Assembly: GCA_001512965.1 (NCBI GenBank)
Contig: LFRW01000026.1
Coordinates: 1-40,266, forward strand
Origin: Methanomicrobia archaeon DTU008
GTDB lineage: Archaea > Thermoplasmatota > Thermoplasmata > Methanomassiliicoccales > Methanomassiliicoccaceae
Direction of reading: 5' to 3'
DNA: 40,266 nt
The notes beneath the pieces are model-generated. The model had not been told where the DNA came from. It ran no database searches and saw only the letters and a list, made by a program, of their open reading frames with translations. The first letter of the stretch is position 1. Each line of letters opens with the position of its first letter. Positions 32,971 to 40,266 of this stretch are shown piece after piece. Position numbers and translations under genes: made by a program.

Positions 32971-34302
32971 ATGGCACGCTTGAAAACCATCATCATGGGT
33001 GCCGCGGGGCGGGATTTCCATAATTTCAACACCTACTACCGCAGCAATCCGGTCTACGAAGTGGTGGCGTTCACCGCTACCCAGATACCGAACATCGAAG
33101 GGCGTCGCTACCCTCCGGAACTGGCCGGCGAAGGTTATCCGAACGGCATACCGATCGTGGCCGAGGAGGAGCTGGAACGTTTGATACGTGAGAACGACGT
33201 GGATCAAGTGGTGTTCGCCTATTCTGACATCTCCAACGCCAGGGTCATGGACATAGCTTCCAAGGTGCTTGCGGCAGGAGCGGACTTCGTGCTCATGGGC
33301 AACAAGCGCATCATGCTGCGCTCCTCGGTGCCAGTGGTGAGCATAGGGGCCGTCAGGACAGGTTCGGGGAAGAGTCAGACGACCAGGAGGGTTTGCGCCA
33401 TCCTGCAGAAGAAAGGACTGCGCGTCGTGGCGGTGAGGCATCCCATGCCATATGGCGACCTGGTCAAGCAGACCGTGCAGCGGTTCGCCAGCTACGAGGA
33501 CCTTGACCTTCATAGGACCACCATAGAGGAGAGGGAGGAGTACGAGCCACTGATCGACAATGGCATAGTCGTCTACGCCGGCGTGGACTATGAGAAGATC
33601 CTTCGGCAGGCGGAGAAGGAGGCCGACGTCGTGGTGTGGGACGGCGGCAATAACGACACGCCCTTCTACCACAGCGACCTGCACATCGTGATCGCCGACC
33701 CCCACCGGCCCGGGCACGAGATGCTGTATCATCCAGGGGAGACGAACGTGCGCATGGCCGATGTGGTGATCATAAACAAGGTGCAGACCGCCGACCGATG
33801 CAACATCAAGACTGTGCGCGACAACATCAAATCGCTCAACCCGAAGGCATGGGTCATCGAGGCGGCCTCGCCCATCACCCTGGCCGAACCGGAGATGGTG
33901 GCCGGCAAGCGAGCGCTGGTGGTGGAGGACGGCCCCACGGTGACGCATGGTGAGATGTCCTTCGGCGCCGGGCTCATTGCGGCCGAGGACGCCGGTGCGA
34001 CCGTCATAGATCCCAGGCCATTTGCGGTCGGCTCCATCGCCGAGACCTTCGAGAAGTACCCCCACCTCACCAAGGTCCTGCCGGCCATGGGTTACTCGGA
34101 GGAGCAGGTCGCCTCCCTGCAGGAGACGATCGAAAGGTCCGACTGTGATGTAGTGGTCACCGGAACCCCGATAGACATCAAGCGTCTCGTCAAGGTGAGC
34201 AACCCCATCGTCCGCGCCCGATATGAGCTGGAAGAGATAGGGCGGCCGAATCTGGAGGATATAATAGACGAGTGGTGGGAGAAGCAGAAGACGAAGGGTT
34301 GA
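32971..34302 (+). CDS. Cyclic 2,3-diphosphoglycerate synthetase family NTPase
   Basis: This 443-residue protein matches the family of archaeal cyclic 2,3-diphosphoglycerate synthetase, which uses ATP to form the cyclic compound used as a protectant and phosphate store in some methanogens. An N-terminal Rossmann-like part (IIMGAAGRDFHNFNTYYR) is followed by the P-loop GAVRTGSGKSQTTRR and by VVWDGGNNDTPF, INKVQTAD and TPIDIKRLVKVSNP. Many homologues occur outside methanogens, and their reaction is unproven. The ATG at 32971 is chosen; a GTG at 32956 is in frame. An A/T-rich box CCTAATAAACC precedes it. Confidence 0.8.
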   Translation: MARLKTIIMGAAGRDFHNFNTYYRSNPVYEVVAFTATQIPNIEGRRYPPELAGEGYPNGIPIVAEEELERLIRENDVDQVVFAYSDISNARVMDIASKVLAAGADFVLMGNKRIMLRSSVPVVSIGAVRTGSGKSQTTRRVCAILQKKGLRVVAVRHPMPYGDLVKQTVQRFASYEDLDLHRTTIEEREEYEPLIDNGIVVYAGVDYEKILRQAEKEADVVVWDGGNNDTPFYHSDLHIVIADPHRPGHEMLYHPGETNVRMADVVIINKVQTADRCNIKTVRDNIKSLNPKAWVIEAASPITLAEPEMVAGKRALVVEDGPTVTHGEMSFGAGLIAAEDAGATVIDPRPFAVGSIAETFEKYPHLTKVLPAMGYSEEQVASLQETIERSDCDVVVTGTPIDIKRLVKVSNPIVRARYELEEIGRPNLEDIIDEWWEKQKTKG

Positions 34303-34312
34303 AGAGGAGCGC

Positions 34313-34338
34313 GGCCTCCGGGGGATCGATCGGAGGCC
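34313..34338 (+). terminator. Hairpin after the NTPase gene
   Basis: GGCCTCCG (34313-34320) pairs exactly with CGGAGGCC (34331-34338), with a 10-base loop, beginning 11 bases after the stop codon. No T-tract follows, so termination is uncertain. Confidence 0.4.
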
Positions 34339-34627
34339 ACAACTCGACCCCTGACCGCATCAGCTTCGAGCGGCGTCCTGACCTTGACGCCCTCGCATCC
34401 TATCTTTTTTACACGGCCCAATGCCACATCGCCGGGATCCACCCACAAGCTCGACACCCATCGGTGGCAGCGTCTGGACGATCGCATGACAGGTTCCGCC
34501 GGTGGAAAAGGAGGCCGAGCGAGTGACGTCGATGAGGTCCAATGGACCTTCAGGATGGCGGGACCGGTCCGATCCGGGCCAATGCCGCCGAGCGTTCACG
34601 GTCGACCTCATGATGCTTGGTAGCAGA
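34339..34627. other. Convergent intergenic region, no gene seen
   Basis: The stretch between the NTPase gene and the two-span membrane protein gene carries no frame with convincing coding character. A run of six T at 34405-34410 is the only notable base bias. Confidence 0.45.
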
Positions 34628-35224
34628 TCATCGTTCTGTTAAAGCGTCCTCTCTGGGCCTGATCTCGATGGTCATCCGCTCCAGTGCTCGCAGGGCGCGA
34701 TTCTCTACCACCAGGGGGAATCGGCCGAACAGCAAGGTGTCCGCAGGCCCCCACATGGCCACCCACCCGACGATGAACAGTCCCTCGCTGAGCACGGTTG
34801 CGATCACCGGTGGCACGGACGATATGGCGGCGCTGCCCAGTATAAGGCCTAGGGCCACCGATGTGCCCAGGAAGACGAGGGCGTATGGTATCTGGAGGAG
34901 ACCGCGGCGACGGATCGCGGCCATCTCATTGAGGTTCTCCTTGATCTTGGTGGCGGTGTAACGGTCGAGCGCCGCTTCAAGCTCTTGAGAGAGGCCAGGG
35001 GTGATCTTGTCCCTTGGCATCAGGAGGATCAGTCTATGCCTTCTCTTCTTCAGACCTTTCTGCTTCTTGAAGTGTTCAAGCAACCGCTCCACAACCGACT
35101 GGCCCATATACACGTATGGTCGCTCTGAGAAGATATCGCGAGGTGGCTCGATGAGCATGTAGCGGACATCATCTATCTCCACGTGATATGTCTCGACGCC
35201 GTCTGGGTCGATGTTGCCGTTCAT
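34628..35224 (-). CDS. Membrane protein with soluble N-terminal domain, function unknown
   Basis: The first 120 residues of this 198-residue protein are soluble and charged (VEIDDVRYMLIEPPRDIFSE, then LEHFKKQKGLKKRRHRLILL). Two membrane spans follow (PYALVFLGTSVALGLILG and IATVLSEGLFIVGWVAMWGP), then a short cytoplasmic tail. No family is recognised. A purine-rich GGGGCGG precedes the ATG, and an A/T-rich box lies at 35243-35252. It is transcribed alone. Confidence 0.7.
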   Translation of the reverse strand: MNGNIDPDGVETYHVEIDDVRYMLIEPPRDIFSERPYVYMGQSVVERLLEHFKKQKGLKKRRHRLILLMPRDKITPGLSQELEAALDRYTATKIKENLNEMAAIRRRGLLQIPYALVFLGTSVALGLILGSAAISSVPPVIATVLSEGLFIVGWVAMWGPADTLLFGRFPLVVENRALRALERMTIEIRPREDALTER

Positions 35225-35360
35225 CCGCCCCGCATCGTTCTGATTTAAAAAAAGCTCGCCTCTCCATGCTCAAGAGGGAAAACTCGAGCATAGCGGGCTC
35301 CCCAGGGACCGATCCCTCATGTGTCCCAGACGGCATTTTCAGCCCATGACCTATCTGAAA

Positions 35361-35374
35361 AGAATAAAATACCA
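35361..35374 (+). promoter_or_regulatory. TATA-like box for tRNA-Leu
   Basis: AGAATAAAATACCA lies about 23-36 bases above the tRNA 5' end, the expected place for an archaeal tRNA promoter. Confidence 0.5.
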
Positions 35375-35396
35375 ACCCCCCTATGGGCACAAGCAT

Positions 35397-35482
35397 GCGG
35401 GGGTAGTCAAGCTGGACAACGGCGCGGGACTTAAGATCCCGTCCTTAGTGGTTCATGGGTTCGAATCCCATCCCCCGCACCA
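35397..35482 (+). tRNA. tRNA-Leu (anticodon UAA)
   Basis: The acceptor stem GCGGGGG (35397-35403) pairs with CCCCCGC (35472-35478), with discriminator A at 35479 and an encoded CCA at 35480-35482. The anticodon stem CGGGA/TCCCG encloses CTTAAGA, giving UAA. A long variable arm, as expected for class II leucine tRNAs, follows. The T arm contains GGGTTCGAATCCC. No intron is seen. Confidence 0.95.
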
Positions 35483-35495
35483 TTTTTCGTTCTGC

Positions 35496-36122
35496 TCAGG
35501 CTCGCGGACATCGCAAGAGTGACCATATCGTCAGCGTGGTCCCTGGTACGCTGATCGTTTGCACGATCTTGAAATGGAAGTGCTCGTAGAGGGGGATGTT
35601 GGAGGCCTCTACGGTCTCCGTGTAGATGGGCATGGAGCAACCATCCGCCAATGCCAGGAATGGTTTTATCAGTCGGGAGGCGACCCCACTCCCCCTTGCC
35701 TCGGCGGCGACCCCGATCGAGCTCAGATACATGTGGGGGCCAGGGGCATGGCGCAGCTGCAGTGCGTCAAGGGTCGAGAAGATGGTTCGGGCGTTCGAGG
35801 AAGAGGTAAGGCTAGGGTCGAGCAGGAGATCCATGTACGCCGCTTCACTCGGCCTTGATATCCAATCCCCTCCATGGCGGTCCATCACCCATATCGCCAC
35901 CCCTTGCAACGGCCTCCCGGCGCCGTACACCTCCCCGCACTCGATCCCCCTCTGCAGGAATTTTCGGAAGAACTCGGGAAGCATCCTCCTCCGCTTACGC
36001 TCGTCATGAAGAAGATGCCTCCAGAGAGGATCGTCGAAGAACGCCTGGGTCATGATGTCCACGGCATCGACGAGATCGTCCATGCCAAGCCTCCTGGGCA
36101 AGGGCAGCCCCATGGCCTTCAT
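35496..36122 (-). CDS. GNAT-family N-acetyltransferase
   Basis: This 208-residue enzyme has a GNAT fold: the acetyl-CoA-binding motif A is IGVAAEARGSGVASRLI (RxxGxG type), preceded by MYLSS and followed by CSMPIYTETVEASNIPLYEHF, the usual motif B with a conserved tyrosine. It would transfer an acetyl group to an amine; the acceptor is unknown. The ATG at 36122 is chosen; the frame is open above it. It is convergent with tRNA-Leu. Confidence 0.87.
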   Translation of the reverse strand: MKAMGLPLPRRLGMDDLVDAVDIMTQAFFDDPLWRHLLHDERKRRRMLPEFFRKFLQRGIECGEVYGAGRPLQGVAIWVMDRHGGDWISRPSEAAYMDLLLDPSLTSSSNARTIFSTLDALQLRHAPGPHMYLSSIGVAAEARGSGVASRLIKPFLALADGCSMPIYTETVEASNIPLYEHFHFKIVQTISVPGTTLTIWSLLRCPRA

Positions 36123-36381
36123 TGGAATCTGATGGTCCAATAAGGTTGCCAAGGGCGGATGCCACGTCTGCAAGGTCTCATTACATGTCGGTCGATGGAA
36201 GAAGCTGCGGCATTACGATGTTCGCCCGCCTCGGCTGACATCTCGCCCGCAAGGGTGGACGATGGGGATCGGTATGGAGCGGTTCTTCCAGCGGAACGGG
36301 CATCTCCACCTAGATACCTTTTCCTATCTTGGTTGAATTACGGTCAACGGTGAAGCATTTCCCGCCATAAGGTGACAATGA

Positions 36382-37296
36382 ATGACGACATCCTCTGCCG
36401 ATTTCAAAGAAAACATCTTAATGACGATCGGGAACACCCCGTTGGTCAGGATCAATAAGCTAAATCCCAACAAGAACGTGACCATGTATGCCAAGGTGGA
36501 GGGGTTCAATCCAACTGGCAGCATCAAGGACCGGATCGCCCTGAACATGATCCAGCAGGCAGAGGCCGAGGGCAGGCTGACCAAGGGGAAGACCATCATC
36601 GAGCCAACATCGGGAAACACCGGGGTGGCTCTGGCGATGATCGGGGCGATCAAGGGCTATGATGTGGAGATAGTCATGAGCGGCGCCGTATCGGTCGAGA
36701 GGCGGCAGATGATAAAGGCGTTCGGCGGCACCGTCACCTTGAGCGAGGGGAAGTATGGAACCGATGGTGCCATCCGGAAGGCGAGGGAGTTGGTCAAAGC
36801 GAATCCGGACAAATATTTCATGCCTGACCAGTTCTCGAACGAATACAACAAGATGGCGCATTACAGGACGACCGGGGATGAGATCTGGAAGCAAACCGGT
36901 GGTAATGTGGATTATCTGGTATCGGCGCTAGGCACCTCCGGCACGATAATGGGCATAGGCAAGGCGTTGAAGGAGCACAACCCGGACGTGAAGATCGTGT
37001 GCGCCCATCCGGTCAAAGGCCACTACATCCAGGGACTGAAGAACATGGAGGAGGCCATCGTCCCGTCGATATATGATCCAAGCCAGATCGACATCACGAT
37101 AATGGTCGAGACCGAGGTGGCATACGAGATGACCCGCCAGATAGTCAAGCAGGAAGGCATATTCGTGGGCATGAGCAGCGGCGCCGCGATGTACGCCGCC
37201 ATCGAGATCGCAAAGAAGGCCAGCTCCGGCACCATCGTGACGATCTTCCCCGACCGAGGGGAGAAATACCTAAGCACGGACCTGTTTCCTTACTAG
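36382..37296 (+). CDS. cysK: Cysteine synthase (O-acetyl/phosphoserine sulfhydrylase family)
   Basis: This PLP enzyme makes cysteine from O-acetylserine or O-phosphoserine and sulfide. It has 304 residues. The PLP lysine is K49 in PTGSIKDR; TSGNTG at 76-81 and GTSGT further on bind substrate and phosphate. The product ends SSGTIVTIFPDRGEKYLST, as in CysK. A GGTGA ribosome-binding site lies six bases above the ATG. A TATA-like TTGAATTAC is near 36334. It stands alone; no serine acetyltransferase is in the window, so O-phosphoserine is possible. Confidence 0.94.
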   Translation: MTTSSADFKENILMTIGNTPLVRINKLNPNKNVTMYAKVEGFNPTGSIKDRIALNMIQQAEAEGRLTKGKTIIEPTSGNTGVALAMIGAIKGYDVEIVMSGAVSVERRQMIKAFGGTVTLSEGKYGTDGAIRKARELVKANPDKYFMPDQFSNEYNKMAHYRTTGDEIWKQTGGNVDYLVSALGTSGTIMGIGKALKEHNPDVKIVCAHPVKGHYIQGLKNMEEAIVPSIYDPSQIDITIMVETEVAYEMTRQIVKQEGIFVGMSSGAAMYAAIEIAKKASSGTIVTIFPDRGEKYLSTDLFPY

Positions 37297-37508
37297 AGGC
37301 AACACCGCCGGGACCGATCGTCAGAGCGGTGCGGTCATGGTGAGGTCCATCACGGTGTCGTCAGGCCCATTTCAGGGCCCATATCGGTATGTGGTGGCAA
37401 CGATCTCCTCAACAATTCCGGCTCGAGCGTGGGCACCGGTCCCGATGATGATCGGCAGACCCTTCATAACGAACAATTATTAACGGATCGGAGGCCATCA
37501 TATCCGCC

Positions 37509-37937
37509 ATGGTCGCGACGCAGCAGTGCATGGTGCTGGATCAGAACAAGGAACTCATCTTCAAGGCCTATGAGGCGCTCAACCAGGGCGACATCGAGAA
37601 TTTTGGCGAGTTGCTCTCGGAGGATTTCCAAGAGATCGCCCAGAATGGAGATGGAAGGAGCAAGGAGGAGTGCCTTAACGCGTTCCGGGACCTGAGGGTG
37701 ATGATGCCCGATGTGAGGTTCGACATCAAGGAGATGATCGCAGAAGGCGACAAGGTGGTAGTGGTGGAGAACTATTCAGGCACCATGACTGGCAAGTTCA
37801 GGGCCCAAGAGCCCACTGGCCGAAAGATGAGCGTCGTTGCCGTGGACATCTACACGATCCGAGATGGAAAGATAGCCGAGCTGCAAAGTATATTTGACAC
37901 TGCCAGTGTGGTGGAGCAGCTTGGTCTGGGAGAATGA
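37509..37937 (+). CDS. SnoaL-like (NTF2-fold) protein
   Basis: This 142-residue protein shows the SnoaL/ester-cyclase pattern: an N-terminal helix pair (LIFKAYEALNQGDIENFGEL), then strands including MIAEGDKVVVVENYSGTMTG and IYTIRDGKIAELQSIFD. NTF2-fold proteins of this sort may isomerise or bind small molecules; the substrate cannot be inferred. A TATA-like AATTATTAAC at 37475-37484 is about 25 bases above the ATG, so the transcript may be leaderless. A second in-frame ATG at 37530 is possible. Confidence 0.8.
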   Translation: MVATQQCMVLDQNKELIFKAYEALNQGDIENFGELLSEDFQEIAQNGDGRSKEECLNAFRDLRVMMPDVRFDIKEMIAEGDKVVVVENYSGTMTGKFRAQEPTGRKMSVVAVDIYTIRDGKIAELQSIFDTASVVEQLGLGE

Positions 37938-38300
37938 GCGCTCTATCCTCCGATGCACCGGAGAACAGATTGACATCGAGCGTGTCAGGGGAGCTTTCGT
38001 GTCTTTAGCGCCGCACCGTCCCACCCCCCGCATCCGGATCGTTCACCCGTCCGGTAACGCCCAGCACATCCGGGCTCGAAAGCACCATTGAACGTTCTCG
38101 ACAACCCAGATCAGATGTGCTGACGAAAGATGCGATCATCTAGGGTCATATGGTCCAGGTCCCTTGTCGGACGCCGTTCGGGAGGGCATTCAACATGACC
38201 TCATCCTTCAATGGCCCCTATGGCCATCGGACCGGAGGCCGTCCATCATCCTGCACCGATATCCCGCCTATCCCATGCATGGGTCGTTATGGCCGGCGAC
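37938..38300. other. Convergent intergenic region, no gene seen
   Basis: This 363-base gap between the SnoaL-like gene and the short ferritin-like gene was read on both strands. Only short frames are present, none with family resemblance or normal codon use. No terminator-like hairpin is clear. Confidence 0.45.
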
Positions 38301-38606
38301 TCAACTCCTGATCCTCTGTATTATCTCTTTATTCTCTTCGACCGCGCTATCGTATATCTCACGTTCTTCGGGTATCACCCGGGCAAGGAGGTCCCAGAAT
38401 TGATCGGCGTGCTTCTGCTCCTCTTCCACGATGTGCATGATCACCTCTCTGATCTCTTCATCCTCGGTGGACTCCGCTATCTGCTCATAGATCTGAATGG
38501 CCTCATACTCATCCGCGATGGCCAGCCTGAGCGCTCTGGCCAGTTCTGCCCTAGTGAACCTATGGTTCAGGCTCTTGACGGAATGCGTGCTTGACATCTC
38601 GGGCAT
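38301..38606 (-). CDS. Short ferritin-like protein resembling encapsulated ferritin
   Basis: From the ATG at 38606 this protein has 101 residues and two long helices. The metal-site residues E33, E63 and H66 (ADEYEAIQIY; EEEQKH) have exactly the spacing of encapsulated ferritin (E32, E62, H65 as recalled for Rhodospirillum rubrum EncFtn). Extra acids D32 and E35 match entry-site positions. Proteins of this size must dimerise to form the di-iron site. GGGTGAT lies about five bases above the ATG. No encapsulin shell gene or obvious targeting tail is seen, so a free rubrerythrin-like role remains possible. Confidence 0.75.
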   Translation of the reverse strand: MPEMSSTHSVKSLNHRFTRAELARALRLAIADEYEAIQIYEQIAESTEDEEIREVIMHIVEEEQKHADQFWDLLARVIPEEREIYDSAVEENKEIIQRIRS

Positions 38607-38933
38607 GTTATCACCCAGATGGAATTCCATAGCGGTGGTGATAACGGTGCCCCGAGCTTTTGACGAGAATTCGGCCCGATGACGACAGGCGGGGCGAAAT
38701 ATGCGCGTCTGTCGGCCATCGATGGATGGAGCCAGGGGCAAGAACGTACATTCCAGGCGCACCAGGGAACGTTCCTCACGATCTCAAAGGCTGATTCTGA
38801 GACGCCATTTTGTCGATCGGTATTTGAACATATGGATAACGTTCTATAGGCGAATGGACCACCCAGTATGATTCTAACTCCCATATCATTCTATTTATAT
38901 TCATATTACATTCTATGAGCGAGGTAATGGCTT
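38607..38933. other. Divergent promoter region
   Basis: This 327-base gap separates the short ferritin-like gene from the MscS-related gene. The last 60 bases are A/T-rich with ATTTATATTC (38892-38901) as the probable TATA box for the right-hand gene. CATTCTAT occurs at 38887-38894 and 38909-38916, 22 bases apart, with a related GTTCTAT at 38841. No gene was found. Confidence 0.5.
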
Positions 38934-39773
38934 ATGGCCGATATCATCGAAGTGCTAAGCAATATGTTGGAGACCATTATCAACGCCCTACCGGCAATAC
39001 TCGCGGCGATAATTGTAATCGCTCTCGGGTTTGTGATCGGTTCGCTCGTTGGTAAGGCGGTGAACTATCTAGTGGGAAGGCTTGGCCTTGAAAGGGGCTT
39101 CGACCAGACCAGCGTTGGCAGGTCGTTCAGGTCATCCGGATTGGATCTGTCGAATCTGATCGGCGGTGTCGTTAAGGCGTTCATAGTGATCCTCGCCGTC
39201 ATATTGGCGATCGAGATACTGAACGTGGGAGGCACCCTAGGCGACTACCTGATCGCTATCGCGGATTACCTGCCCAGGCTGTTGGCCGGTATACTGATAA
39301 TCGTCATTGGTGCGGTGTTCGCTGACTTCTTGTCATCCTTCATTGGCAAGATGGTCAAGCCGATGTTCTCGGAGGAAAAGAGCGAGATCGCCGACATGCT
39401 GAGGAATCTGCTCTTCGTCGGTCTGATCGCATTCGTCCTTCTGCTGGCCTTCGACACCCTGCTCCTTGGCGGCAGCACCATCTACCCGCTCATCCTTGGC
39501 TTCGTCATCATCGGTGTCGGCATCTCGCTCACCGATGGGCTGATCAAGTCCATCATGGACGAACACTCCGAGTTCAAGGACATCGCGGGTTATGCAAAGT
39601 TCGTGCTATATGCCATATTCCTCATCATCGGCACCGGCGCGATCTTCGCCACCTTCCCGGGCGTCACCGACGTCATAGGCAACATCTCTTGGGCCTTCGC
39701 CATCGCACTGGGCATCATGCTGATCCCTGTCGCGTACGGGCTGACCAAGAAGGTGTCCGGTGGAATGAACTAG
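38934..39773 (+). CDS. MscS-related membrane protein with conserved TM-helix repeats
   Basis: This 279-residue protein has about seven hydrophobic helices, arranged as repeats of a helix type seen in MscS-superfamily relatives (GFVIGSLVGKAVNYLVGRLG; GAVFADFLSSFIGKMVKPMF; GVGISLTDGLIKSIMDE). It lacks the MscS beta domain found in the protein at 25617-26423, so gating by tension is not certain. GAGGT lies eight bases above the ATG at 38934. It ends at a hairpin with a T-rich tract. Confidence 0.8.
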   Translation: MADIIEVLSNMLETIINALPAILAAIIVIALGFVIGSLVGKAVNYLVGRLGLERGFDQTSVGRSFRSSGLDLSNLIGGVVKAFIVILAVILAIEILNVGGTLGDYLIAIADYLPRLLAGILIIVIGAVFADFLSSFIGKMVKPMFSEEKSEIADMLRNLLFVGLIAFVLLLAFDTLLLGGSTIYPLILGFVIIGVGISLTDGLIKSIMDEHSEFKDIAGYAKFVLYAIFLIIGTGAIFATFPGVTDVIGNISWAFAIALGIMLIPVAYGLTKKVSGGMN

Positions 39774-39815
39774 GCCTAACGGCCTTTCTTCCCTTTTTCT
39801 TCTATCTTTTCATTG
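39772..39815 (+). terminator. Intrinsic-like terminator after the MscS-related gene
   Basis: AGGCC (39772-39776) pairs with GGCCT (39781-39785) around TAAC, overlapping the stop codon, followed by a long T-rich tract (TTTCTTCCCTTTTTCTTC). The short stem plus T-tract suits archaeal termination. Confidence 0.55.
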
Positions 39816-39964
39816 CCTGACATCGTGCACGCTGTTTTCCAGAGCATGGCGCAGTTAAAGAGGATTATGGGGTCAGCACGGTCCTGGAATGTACCTTTGT
39901 ACGGCTCGTGACATCGATGCAGGTCACATGACATTCATGGCCGTACTCCCGAATCCTTCGCCCT

Positions 39965-40141
39965 ATGCCAAGATCCAACGGCCGCCCTGCCAAGGCGACG
40001 GGCGAGCCATATGTGCGTAGGTCAGGGAGGGTCACAAGGTGTTATCATGATCCGATCAAATTTATGACGGCCCTGGTCATCGCAACCGTCATCATCGCCA
40101 TCGGCTCCTTCTGGTCGATGGCAGCCGATGCGCAGATCTAA
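39965..40141 (+). CDS. Candidate small single-span membrane protein, 58 residues
   Basis: An ATG at 39965 opens a frame to a TAA at 40139-40141. The N-terminal half is basic and polar (MPRSNGRPAKATGEPYVRRS) and the C-terminal half is one membrane-span-like stretch (FMTALVIATVIIAIGSFWSM). A shorter start at 40064 would leave only the span. No ribosome-binding site is clear for 39965. No family is recognised, and the upstream half could be non-coding. Confidence 0.35.
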   Translation: MPRSNGRPAKATGEPYVRRSGRVTRCYHDPIKFMTALVIATVIIAIGSFWSMAADAQI

Positions 40142-40201
40142 AGGGTCGCGTCATATGTCGGCAAACCCTCTTGATTATTACAGAATGCTCAGCGACTCAT
40201 C

Positions 40202-40266
40202 ATGGATGATAGAAAAGTGGCTGACAGCGTCTCGTGGTTCCCGCGGGCTCGCGCACCGCAGTACAG
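40202..40266 (+). CDS. Start of a gene cut by the window edge
   Basis: An ATG at 40202 opens a frame to the window end (MDDRKVADSVSWFPRARAPQ...). A TATA-like TTGATTATTAC at 40171-40181 lies about 21-31 bases above it, suggesting a leaderless transcript. Only 21 residues are visible and no family can be named. Confidence 0.35.
   Translation, partial: MDDRKVADSVSWFPRARAPQY

Noticed and set aside
1-40266. CRISPR arrays, insertion sequences, integrases, prophage genes or rRNA
   Set aside because: No regularly spaced repeats, transposase-like proteins, terminal inverted repeats or rRNA segments were seen on either strand.

Overview
The window reads as a chromosomal piece of an archaeon. Archaeal or eukaryote-type information genes settle the domain: RNA polymerase subunit Rpo4 (F), ribosomal protein L21e, aIF1A, Rio1 kinase, a Dim2-like KH protein, Pus10, DUF655 and KsgA. 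Gene starts often sit 20-40 bases below A/T-rich TATA-like boxes, and both tRNA genes are archaeal in form. High GC, mixed ATG/GTG/TTG starts, frequent ATGA overlaps and the gene mix would suit a Thermoplasmatota-like lineage; that placement is inference.

Layout. Bases 1-5,365 (minus strand) hold translation and ribosome-biogenesis genes: aIF1A-rio1-KH, then pus10-rpl21e-rpo4-DUF655-ksgA and a DUF169 gene cut by the window edge. Bases 5,497-15,048 are accessory and mostly single genes: a large ferritin-like protein, a DedA protein, a DUF2148 Fe-S protein, tRNA-Glu(UUC), an HMA metal-binding protein, an AMP-forming acyl/acetyl-CoA synthetase, CutA, a methyltransferase, an isochorismatase-fold protein and unknown membrane proteins. 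Bases 15,220-17,590 carry a frameshifted DUF1059-like gene and a divergent pair, an Lrp/AsnC regulator with a C-terminal cysteine cluster facing a hybrid cluster protein gene. Bases 17,721-23,356 hold a histidine phosphatase, two unknown proteins (one possibly TULIP-like), a sugar-lactone-oxidase-like flavoprotein overlapping an ASRT-domain protein, and a small membrane protein.

Bases 23,447-31,172 form the metabolic centre. A core-MetE-like methionine synthase and a CooC/AcsF ATPase are on the plus strand. After an MscS gene they converge on acsB-acsD-acsC on the minus strand. The AcsB is the long bacterial form, with an N-terminal CODH-binding domain, in an archaeal genome. Together these genes would condense a corrinoid-bound methyl group, CO and CoA to acetyl-CoA, mature the nickel site, and possibly pass the same methyl group to homocysteine to make methionine. 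The CODH catalytic subunit is not in the window.

Bases 31,297-40,266 hold a double-ACT protein, a zinc-ribbon protein, a cyclic-2,3-diphosphoglycerate-synthetase-family NTPase, tRNA-Leu(UAA), a GNAT acetyltransferase, cysteine synthase, a SnoaL-like protein, a short ferritin-like protein resembling encapsulated ferritins, and a second MscS-related membrane protein. No insertion sequence, CRISPR array, prophage or rRNA was seen.
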